From contig NW_027017953.1 in assembly GCF_032854445.1 (NCBI RefSeq), forward strand, positions 684,501 through 748,500: a stretch of DNA of 64,000 nt, in the 5' to 3' direction. The notes under the pieces are model-generated. The model saw only the letters and a list, made by a program, of their open reading frames with translations. It was not told the origin of the DNA and did not search any database. Of this stretch, positions 12,601-24,600 are shown piece after piece (position 1 is the first letter of the stretch; each line of letters opens with the position of its first letter). The position numbers and the translations under genes were made by a program. Source of the DNA: Liolophura sinensis. Taxonomy: Eukaryota; Mollusca; Polyplacophora; Chitonida; Chitonidae.

Positions 12601-15600
12601 GTAGTTAAGATTTTGTTCTAGGTCAGTGGTGTTAATACTTTTGGCAGTCTGATTTCCTCAACCCATAAATCTGGCCTCTATCTCATGAGTAAAAGAATTA
12701 TTGAGTATGGCATTAAACCAGAATTGAACAAATGAATGAACAAATGAATTTGTCAGAGAAGGACATGAATGAATGAATGAACATTTGTCAGAGAAGGACA
12801 TGAATGATGAATGAACATTTGTCAGAGAAGGACATGAATGATGAATGAACATTTTTCAGAGAAGGACATGAATGATGAATGAACATTTGTCAGAGAAGGA
12901 CATGAATGATGAATGAACATTTGTCAGAGAAGGACATGAATGAACATTTGTCAGAGAAGGACATGAATGATGCTGAATTCATAGGACCTAGTCACAGCAG
13001 GGGAATTAGTGCCTGGAATTTCCCGTAAACTTAACAGGATTTTACAGTAATTTACATATACTTTCATATGATGTTTTCACCTGCGCTGTAATACAACAGG
13101 GTGATAAAAAAGGTGATGGAACATGTCTTACTGGTTCAGTGTACAATTGTGTTGTTTTTGTTGTCCAGTGGTGATACGATAGCCTCCCAGGCTCATGTCT
13201 TCCTGGATCAGTGTATAATCGAGTTGTTGTTGTTGTCCATTGGTGATAGGATAGCCTCCCAGGCTCATGTCTTACTGGATCAGTGTGTAATCGTGTTGTT
13301 CTTGTTGTCCAGCGGTGATAGGATAGCCTCTCAAGCTCATGTCTTACTGGATCAGTGTATAATTGTGTTGTTCTTGTTGTCCAGTGGTGATAGGATATCC
13401 TCCCAGGCTCATGTCTTACTGGATCAGTGTATAATTGTGTTGTTCTTGTTGTCCGGTGGTGATAGGATAGCCTCCCAGGCTCATGTCTTACTGGATCAGT
13501 GTATAATTGTGTTGTTCTTGTTGTCGAGTGGTGATATGATAGCCTCCCAGGCTCATGCCTTACTGGATCAGGGTACAATCGAGTTGTTCTTGTTGTCCAT
13601 TGGTGATAGGATATCCTCCCAGGCTCATGCCTTACTGGATCAGTGTATAATTGTGTTGTTCTTGTTGTCGAGTGGTGATACGATAGCCTCCCAGGCTCAT
13701 GCCGTACTGGATCAGTGTGTAATCGTGTTGTTCTTGTTGTCCATTGGTGATAGGATAGCCTCCCAAGCTCATGTCTTACTGGATCAGTGTATAATTGTGT
13801 TGTTCTTGTTGTCCAGTGGTGATAGGATAGCCTCCCAGGCTCATGCCTTACTGGATCAGTGTATAATCGTGTTGTTCTTGTTGTCCAGTGGTGATAGGAT
13901 ATCCTCCCAGGCTCATGCCTTACTGGATCAGTGTATAATTGTGTTGTTCTTGTTGTCCAGAGGTTATACGATAGCCTCTCAGGCTCATGTCTTAATGGAT
14001 CAGTGTATAATTGTGTTGTTCTTGTTGTCGAGTGGTGATAGGATATCCTCCCAGGCTCATGTCTTACTGGATCAGTGTATAATTGTGTTGTTGTTGTTGT
14101 CGAGTGGTGATAGGATAGCCTCCCAGGCTCATGTCTTACTGGATCAGTGTATAATTATGTTGTTGTTGTTGTCGAGTGGTGATAGGATAGCCTCCCAGGC
14201 TCATGTCTTACTGGATCAGTGTATAATTGTGTTGTTGTTGTTGTCGAGTGGTGATACGATAGCCTCCCAGGCTCATGTCTTACTGGATCAGTGTATAATT
14301 GTGTTGCTTTTGTTGTCGAGTGGTGATATGATAGCCTCCCAGGCTCATGTCTTACTGGATGAGTGTATAATTGTGTTGTTCTTGTTGTCAAGTGGTTATA
14401 CGATAGCCTCTCAGGCTCATGCCTTACTGGATCAGTGTATAATTGTGTTGTTCTTGTTGTCGAGTGGTGATATGATAGCCTCCCAGGCTCATGTCTTACT
14501 GGATCAGTGTATAATTGTGTTGTTCTTGTTGTCGAGTGGTGATAGGATAGCCTCCCAGGCTCATGCCTTACTGGATCAGGGTACAATCGAGTTGTTCTTG
14601 TTGTCCATTGGTGATAGGATATCCTCCCAGGCTCATGCCTTACTGAATCAGTGTATAATTGTGTTGTTCTTGTTGTCCAGTGGTGATAGGATAGCCTCCC
14701 AGGCTCATGTCTTACTGGATCAGTGTATAATTGTGTTGTTCTTGTTGTCGAGTGGTGATATGATAGCCTCCCAAGCTCATGTCTTACTGGATCAGTGTAT
14801 AATTGTGTTGTTCTTGTTGTCCAGTGGTGATAGGATAGCCTCCCAGGCTCATGTCTTACTGGATCAGTGTATAATTGTGTTGTTCTTGTTGTCCAGTGGT
14901 GATAGGATATCCTCCCAGGCTCATGTCTTACTGGATCAGTGTATAATTGTGTTGTTCTTGTTGTCCGGTGGTGATACGACAGCCTCCCAGGCTCATGCCT
15001 TACTGGATCAGTGTATAATCGTGTTGTTTGTGTTGTCCAGTGGTGATAGGATAGCCTCCCAGGCTCATGTCTTACTGGATCAGTGTATAATTGTGTTGTT
15101 CGTGTTGTCCAGTGGTGATAGGATAGCCTCCCAGGCTCATGTCTTACTGGATCAGTGTATAATTGTGTTGTTCTTGTTGTCAAGTGGTTATACGATAGCC
15201 TCCCAGGGTCATGCCTTACTGGATCAGTGTATAATCGTGTTGTTCTTGTTGTCCAGAGGTTATACGATAGCCTCTCAGGCTCATGCCTTACTGGATCAGT
15301 GTATAATTGTGTTGTTCTTGTTGTCCAGTGGTGATAGGATAGCCTCCCAGGCTCATGCCTTACTGGATCAGTGTATAATTGTGTTGCTCTTGTTGTCCAG
15401 TGGTGATAGGATAGCCTCCCAGGCTCATGTCTTACTGGATCAGTGTATAATTGTGTTGTTCTTGTTGTCGAGTGGTGATAGGATAGCCTCCCAGGCTCAT
15501 GTCTTACTGGATCAGTGTATAATTGTGTTGTTCTTGTTGTCGAGTGGTGATAGGATAGCCTCCCAGGCTCATGTCTTACTGGATCAGTGTATAATTGTGT

Positions 15601-18600
15601 TGTTCTTGTTGTCCAGTGGTGATACAATAGCCTCTCAGGCTCTGGAGCACATCCATTCTAATGAGGTGATAATGACTGCTGGTAGATCACAGACGGTGGA
15701 AGCATTTCTCAAAGTAAGTCCATGGAAAACATACAGTTATGTGTCATTTCAAAACTGATTAATTTTTGGGGTGTGGGAGAAAGGCGGGACTTTGTGGCAG
15801 AGGTGGTTAGCACACCAGTACGGTGCAATAACCCAGGATCCTCTCACCACTGTGGTCACTGTGAGTTCCAAGTCCATAACTGGGAAGGTCTGCCGGTGAC
15901 CTGCAGATGATGGCGGGATTCCACCGGGCTCTGCTCAGTTTCCTTCCACCATAATGCTAGCCGCCGTTGTATATGGAATATTCTGGAGTGCAATGTAAAA
16001 CCGATCATCCGATTTTGTGAGTGCGGTACTGCTCCAGTAGTATAACCGATTGACTTAAAACTTTGAAGTAAAATTGCCCCATATCTGAAGTTATCAGTCC
16101 TGCAAATTGTTTTTTTCTAAGTCATCTGGTTTGGCAGCCATATTGGAGTGAGTTGCAAATCACTTTAACATCTTCTCAGGAACCACTGAACTGATTATGG
16201 TATTAGGCTTCATGCTTTCTGCTGCACTGTCCATGATTTCCCCAAAAGGTTGGGCGACTACAGACAGCTATGCTGTCTTCTATTTGATAGTGTAGAATGA
16301 TAACTACAACAACAAATGACATGGACGCTGGCCGAAACTGCTTTGCAGTTCTAGTTAATGTATATTTTTTATTTATCTTTCAGAAATGAAATATATGCCT
16401 TATTTTTCCATTATCTTGTTTTAAAGAATGCTGCTAGGAAAAGGAAATTCCAAGTGATTGTTGTGGAGTGTGCACCCTTCTTTCATGTAAGTTTCCTTGT
16501 GTTGGTCACTGTGATACTGTAGATGGAGTGTTTATAAAGAATTCCTCAGACATAGCTCATAACAATGATTGTAAATGTTTGATATGAAAGATATTACGAC
16601 AGAAATCAGTACCACAGATATTTTTCATTTTTGGGGTATATTTGCTGTCTTGCTTATTTGTTTTATTTATTTTTTTGATTGATGTTTTACACTGTACATT
16701 GCTTATTTGAACACTAAGGACTTGACATAAATTGGATATACATGTGGAGTATAAGAAACATTACATTTGTTGCAGCCTTTAACTCAAAATTACCCCGTCA
16801 TGGTTTGCTGTATTTAAGAGAGCCAGGTCAAGAGTGTCGTTGAAATATAATTGAGAGTAAGAGCTTAAGCGACCACATGATGGCCGCCAAATGCTCATCC
16901 ATGTATATAACTGGTGTTATCTGACCAATTTACCTTTGTTACGATTTCGTTTTAACCGTTCATGTAAATGCTTAGATAATAGCACCATTGCTCAAGCAGA
17001 ATCAGATTAATAAGAGAAGCAGTGATGTTGGTGTGCTATTTATGACACTTTACTGGTGTAGGATTATTACAAATTGTTGCTAGGATTAGGGTTGTTCTAA
17101 TTAGGATTTTGAACACAAATCACCTGAACACTTAAGTCCATGAACTAAATATACATAGCAGTTGTTCATTCTGAAAGCCTTATTGGTCACATTCTTAGTA
17201 TACCTGTGACGGTTCAGGCTGCAGTCAGTTGTGAATATTTCACTCCAGTTAGAATGAGTTTTACGTATAAAGATTACCCTGCTGTTCTGTGTTGTACAGG
17301 GTCAAGAGCTGGCCGTCAGCCTGGCTAAACATGGCATAGAGACAACGGTTATCAATGACTCAGCGGTTTTTGCTGTGATGTCACGTGTCAACAAGGTTAT
17401 CATAGGCACACATACTGTCATGGCAAACGGCGGGTAAGTTGTACAGAAAGGACACTCGCTCTTCACTGACAAGTCAAACATTTGTGTACAATTGCTGTTT
17501 GATTGTGAAATGACTATAATCCAAGTGATCATTACACAAATGTTACAACATCAGAGCAGTCTCCTTCCCAAGACATTATTGGGTCAGAATGTAACTAGCA
17601 CCTGTGTTCTTGGTGAAGTCACTGTAGACTCCAGATGCAAGGACGTTTGAAGAAAATAGCTTCTCTTGAGCCATTTAGCCTACTCTGTGCAATGTAACCA
17701 CCAAAGCAACATAAAACAAAACTTGATTCTGTGATAGTTATACCCATGTGCTCTTGTGTACATGGAAATACAGTAGAAATGTAAAACCATGTACACTTGA
17801 TGGCGTGGTAGTTATACCTATCTGCTCTTGTCTACATGGAAATACAGTAGAAATGTAAAACCATGTACACTTGATGGTGTGGTAGTTATACCTATGTGCT
17901 CTTGTGTACATGGAAATACAGTAGAAATGTAAAACCATGTACACTTGATGGCGTGGTAGTTATACCCATGTGCTCTTGTGTACATGTAAATACAGTAGAA
18001 ATGTAAAACCATGTACTCTTGATGGCGTGGTAGTTATACCCATGTGCTTTTGTGTACATGTAAATACAGTAGAAATGTAAAACCATGTACACTTGATGGC
18101 GTGGTAGTTATACCCATGTGCTCTTGTGTACATTGAAATACAGTAGAAATGTTAAACCATCTACACTTGATGGCGTGGTAGTTATACCTATGTGCTCTTG
18201 TGTACATGGAAATACAGTAGAAATGTAAAACCATGTACACTTGATGGTGTGGTAGTTATACCTATGTGCTCTTGTGTACATGGAAATACAGTAGAAATGT
18301 AAAACCATGTACACTTGATGGCGTGGTAGTTATACCAATGTGCTCTTGTGTACATGGAAATACAGTAGAAATGTAAAACCATGTACACTTGATGGCGTGG
18401 TAGTTATACCTATGTGCTCTGGTGTACATGGAAATACAGTAGAAATGTAAAACCATGTACACTTGATGGCGTGGTAGTTATACCCATGTGCTCTGGTGTA
18501 CATGGAAATACAGTAGAAATGTAAAACTATGTACACTTGATGGTGTGGTAGTTATACCCATGTGCTCTTGTGTACACGGAAATACAGTAGAAATGTAAGA

Positions 18601-21600
18601 CCATCTACACTTGATGGCGTGGTAGTTATACCCATGTGCTCTTGTGTACATGGAAATACAGTAGAAATGTAAAACCATGTACACTTGATGGCGTGGTAGA
18701 TATACCCATGTGCTCTTGTGTACATGGAAATACAGTAGAAAGGTTAAACCAAGTACACTTGATGGCGTGGTAGTTATACCTGTGTGCTCTTGTGTACATG
18801 TAAATACAGTAGAAATGTAAAACCATGTACACTTGATGGCGTGGTAGTTATATCCATGTGCTCTTGTGTACATGGAAATACAGTAGAAAGGTTAAACCAA
18901 GTACACTTGATGGCGTGGTAGTTATACCTGTGTGCTCTGGTGTACATGGAAATACAGTAGAAATGTAAAACCATGTACACTTGATGGCGTGGTAGATATA
19001 CCCATGTGCTCTTGTGTACATGGAAATACAGTAGAAATGTAAAACCATGTACACTTGATGGTGTGGTAGTTATACCTATGTGCTCTTGTGTACATGGAAA
19101 TACAGTAGAAATGTAAAACCATGTACACTTGATGGCGTGGTAGTTATACCCATGTGCTCTTGTGTACATGTAAATACAGTAGAAATGTAAAACCATCTAC
19201 TCTTGATGGCGTGGTAGTTATACCCATGTGCTTTTGTGTACATGGAAATACAGTAGAAATGTAAAACTATGTACACTTGATGGCGTGGTAGTTATACCAA
19301 TGTGCTCTTGTGTACATTGAAATACAGTAGAAATGTTAAACCATCTACACTTGATGGCGTGGTAGTTATACCTATGTGCTCTTGTGTACATGGAAATACA
19401 GTAGAAATGTAAAACCATGTACACTTGATGGTGTGGTAGTTATACCTATGTGCTCTTGTGTACATGGAAATACAGTAGAAATGTAAAACCATGTACACTT
19501 GATGGCGTGGTAGTTATACCAATGTGCTCTTGTGTACATGGAAATACAGTAGAAATGTAAAACCATGTACACTTGATGGCGTGGTAGTTATACCTATGTG
19601 CTCTGGTGTACATGGAAATACAGTAGAAATGTAAAACCATGTACACTTGATGGCGTGGTGGTTATATCCATGTGCTCTGGTGTACATGTAAATACAGTAG
19701 AAATGTAAAACTATGTACACTTGATGGTGTGGTAGTTATACCCATGTGCTCTTGTGTACATGGAAATACAGTAGAAATGTAAGACCATCTACACTTGATG
19801 GCGTGGTAGTTATACCCATGTGCTCTTGTGTACATGGAAATACAGTAGAAATGTAAAACCATGTACACTTGATGGCGTGGTAGATATACCCATGTGCTCT
19901 TGTGTACATGGAAATACAGTAGAAAGGTTAAACCAAGTACACTTGATGGCGTGGTAGTTATACCTGTGTGCTCTGGTGTACATGTAAATACAGTAGAAAT
20001 GTAAAACCATGTACACTTGATGGCGTGGTAGTTATATCCATGTGCTCTTGTGTACATGGAAATACAGTAGAAAGGTTAAACCAAGTACACTTGATGGCGT
20101 GGTAGTTATACCTGTGTGCTCTGGTGTACATGTAAATACAGTAGAAATGTAAAACCATGTACACTTGATGGCGTGGTAGATATACCCATGTGCTCTTGTG
20201 TACATGGAAATACAGTAGAAAGGTTAAACCAAGTACACTTGATGGCGTGGTAGTTATACCTGTGTGCTCTGGTGTACATGTAAATACAGTAGAAATGTAA
20301 AACCATGTACACTTGATGGCGTGGTGGTTATATCCATGTGCTCTTGTGTACATGTAAATACAGTAGAAATGTAAAACCATGTACACTTGATGGCGTGGTA
20401 GTTATACCAATGTGCTCTGGTGTACATGGAAATACAGTAGAAATGTAAAACCATGTACACTTGATGGCGTGGTAGTTATACCTATGTGCTCTTGTGTACA
20501 TGGAAATACAGTAGAAATGTAAGACCATCTACACTTGATGGCGTGGTAGTTATACCTATGTGCTCTTGTCTACATGGAAATACAGTAGAAATGTAAAACC
20601 ATGTACACTTGATGGCGTGGTAGTTATACCTATGTGCTTTTGTGTATATGGAAATACAGTAGAAATGTAAAACCATGTACACTTGATGGCGTGGTAGTTA
20701 TACCCATGTGCTCTTGTGTACGTGTAAATACAGTAGAAATGTAAAACCAAGTACACTTGATGGCGTGGTAGTTATACCTGTGTGCCCTTGTGTACATGGA
20801 AATGCAGTAGAAATGTAAAACCATGTACACTTGATGGCGTGGTAGTTATACCCATGTGCTCTTGTGTACATGGAAATACAGTAGAAATGTAAAACCATGT
20901 ACACTTGATGGCGTGGTAGTTATACCTATGTGCTTTTGTGTATATGGAAATACAGTAGAAATGTAAAACCAAGTACACTTGATGGCGCGGTAGTTATACC
21001 CATGTGCTCTTGTGTACATGTAAATATGGTAGAAAGGTTAAACCATGTACACTTGATGGTGTGGTAGTTATACCTATGTGCTCTTGTGTACATGTAAATA
21101 TGGTAGAAATGTAAAACCATGTACACTTGATGGCGTGGTAGTTATACCTATGTGCTCTTGTTGACATTTAAATTCATTTAAAAAATAGCGCATAATTCCT
21201 GATGAAAGAAGTGTACTATGGTAGATTTATAATGAAGAATAAAGTAAAAAATGGGTGGGTCATATTTGTCAAATAGAACTCTCTGTTTATGCTTATGCTT
21301 GCGAGATATTAGAACTTCATTTTTTATACGCTCCTGCCATTTGGAAGAGCGTAATATGTTATAGCGAGTTTGTCTGTTTGTCTGTCTGTATTCATGTCCG
21401 AGCTATAACTCCAACTGTTTTCTGAGTAACTGTTATTTTTGGCGGATACATACTTACACACATGATGATGTGTTGTGACTCACATTTGTTCATTTACGCC
21501 ATAGTCATGGTTACCAGATTGCCAGTTTCCCTTTATGTATCATATTGCTAGATATGATTTCGTGTTCGGGCTATAACTCCAACAGATACAGAGACACACA

Positions 21601-24600
21601 GATGAGGATGTGTCGCGACTCATGGTAACCAGATAGCCATTTTCCCTATATATACTATATAGATAGATATGATTTCGTGTCCGGGCTATAACTCCAACAG
21701 TTTTCAACATTGCGTTTTAATTTTTGGTGGATACAGAGATACACAGATGAGAATGTGGCGCGACTCATGGTAACCAGATAGCCATTTTCCCTATATATGC
21801 TATATAGACAGATATGATTTCGTGTCCGGGCTATAACTCCAACAGTTTTCCACATTGAGTTTTAATTTTTGGTAGATACAGAGATACACAGATGAGGATG
21901 TGTCGTGACTCATGGTAACCAGACAGCCATTTTCCCTATATATACTATATAGATAGATACGATTTCGTGTCCGGGCTATAACTCCAACAGTTTTCCATAT
22001 TGAGTTTTAATTTTTGGTGGATACAGAGATACACAGATGAGGATGTGTCGCGACTCATGGTAACCAGACAGCCATTTTCCCTATATATACTATATAGATA
22101 GATATGATTTCGTGTCCGGGCTATAACTCCAACAGTTTTCCACATTGAGTTTTAATTTTTGGTGGATACAGAGATACACAGATGAGGATGTGTCGTGACT
22201 CATGGTAACCAGATAGCCATTTTCCCTATATATACTATATAGATAGATATGATTTCGTGTCCGGGCTATAACTCCAACAGTTTTCCACATTGAGTTTTAA
22301 TTTTTGGTGGATACAGAGATACACAGATGAGGATGTGTCGCGACTCATGGTAACCAGATAGCCATTTTCCCTATATATACTATATAGATAGATATGATTT
22401 TGTGTCTGGGCTATTACTTCAACTGTTTTCTGCGTAGAGTTTTAATTTTTGGTGGATACAGAGATACACAGATGAGGATGTGGCACGACTCATATTTGTT
22501 TATTTGTGTTGTTGTCATGGTTACCTGATTGCCATTTTCCATATATATACTATATAAATAGGTATGCTTTCATGTCTCAGGCTAGAACTGTAACTGCTTT
22601 TTACATACAGTTTTAATTTTTGGGTGGATACATACACAGATGACGATGTGTCGTGACTCACATTTGTCCATTTCTGCGGTTGTCATGGTTATGAGATTGC
22701 CATTTCCCTACTATATTAATACTATATAAATAGATATGATATCGTGTCCAGGCTTCAACTCCTACTGTTTTCCGCACAGAATTTTAATTTTTGGTGGATA
22801 CGTAGATACACAAATGATGATGAGTCACGACCAACGGTTGTCCTTTTCCGTGGTTGTCATGGTAACCAGATAGCCATTTTCCATATACATACCATATAAA
22901 TTGAAATGATTTTGTGTCGGGGCTACATCTCCAACTGTTTTCTAGATAAAGTTTTAGTGGACACATTTGTCCACTTGCGGGGTTATCATGATAAAAACAT
23001 ACCTATCATCAACACCCATTAAGATACCCCTCATTCGTTACACTCACAACAATGCTGCTGCTATTTTTTTTTATACATTTGAAACAAATGCATTTGTTGG
23101 GGTGTATGTTGTGTTCATCTGAACTCTTGTGGTCTTTTGTCAGGCTGAAGTCCATTAATGGAACCCATGCTATTGCATTAGCAGCGAAACATTACTCTGT
23201 ACCTGTAAGTATGAACAGTTTGTGTGTGCGTTCACATTTTACATTGAGCTAGAGGCCTCCACTACCAAGAAGGTTAGCAGGCCAGGGCGGAGCATTGACC
23301 CAGGAACCTCTCATCATTGCGGTGGTTGCGAGTTCACTTCCAGCTCAAGCTGGTCGCAGGTGTGAAGGTCTACCACCAACCTGTGTATGGTCATGGTTGT
23401 GATTTACTAGCATTAATTTGCTTTTCTGCATGGTATCTCATGGTGTATATTTGAGGTCTTCGTCATGTGTATATTTAAAGTCTTGTTCTTGGTGTATATG
23501 TGAAGTCTTGCTCACGGTGTAAATATGAAGGCTCTCTCATGTATATTTGAACTCTTGTCCATGGTGTATATTTGAAGTCTTGCTCATGGTGTATATAAAG
23601 TCTGTCTCGTGTATATTTGAACTCTTGTCGATGGTGTATATTTGAAGTCTTCCTCATGGTGTATATAAAGTCTATCTCGTGTATATTTGAACTCTTGTCC
23701 ATGGTGTATATTTGAAGTTTTGCCCATGGTGTTTATTTGAAGATTTGCTCATGGTGTATATTTGATGTTTTTCTGACATTGTATATTTCAGCTGACTGTG
23801 TGTGCTCCAATGTTTAAACTATCCCCCAGGTACCTGTGCTCCTATGATCAGGTAGGCCTGCATGTAACGACTGGGTCAAAAACAGTCGGATTTATCTGAT
23901 ATACTAATAGATATACCCTGGATGTGTGAAAAAAGGTTGTTGTTTACATGGAATAAAGCAGACGACAAATATAGACAAAGAAACAAAATGGCTATTTTTT
24001 CTGTCGGAAGGAACGTTTACGGAGAAAAGTATCAGCTTTCAGATAATTTAAAGCCCATAGGGACGTTTGAATGCTACGCAATAAGAGATAATAATGTTTT
24101 CACAAAAATTTTTTTTTTTTACATACGGACCTGATAATTCTTCCTGCGAGTCTTTCTTTCAGCGGCCTCTCCTAAATGTCCTAGTTGACCACAAACCATG
24201 GTATGGCAGTCAACCAATGGGTCACAAACGATCGGATCCATGGTGTGTGATATTTCCCGCGATGCAAAACTTAGCCGCCGGTACACGAATCACTGAGTCC
24301 GGGCTATGACAGCCACAGTTCTTGCTGATGGCAGAGTTTCTGTGATGGACGCTATGTCTGTGACAGGTCACCGCAATGAATCCAGTGTACGGAGTTATGT
24401 CACCAAACCGTCCATTTCAAAATGCCGTGAAATCAGCAATACCCTGCATGCTTCAAGTGTGTTATCAGAAAATGCTGAAAGTGAAAATGGCGTTGAGTGA
24501 AAATACTCCCATGTCAGTCACGCCACTCTCAGTGCCCTACGCTGTCGACTGTAATGTTACACGTAACAGTAGCTGTACCATCCAAATGGCATGGCTTCAC

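Noticed and set aside
13101-15758. 885-codon open frame on the plus strand (and a 490-codon frame on the minus strand)
   Set aside because: It is the 72-bp array plus EIF2B2 exon 7 read through; the frame exists because the unit is a multiple of 3. Kept only as a possible alternative-acceptor extension.
17730-21172. Regular repeats considered as a CRISPR array
   Set aside because: Units are contiguous 74-bp repeats without unique spacers, in an intron of a eukaryotic gene.
23922-24134. 70-codon frame upstream of the recombinase relic
   Set aside because: No recognisable motif and interrupted by a poly-T run; could be transposon debris but not supportable.
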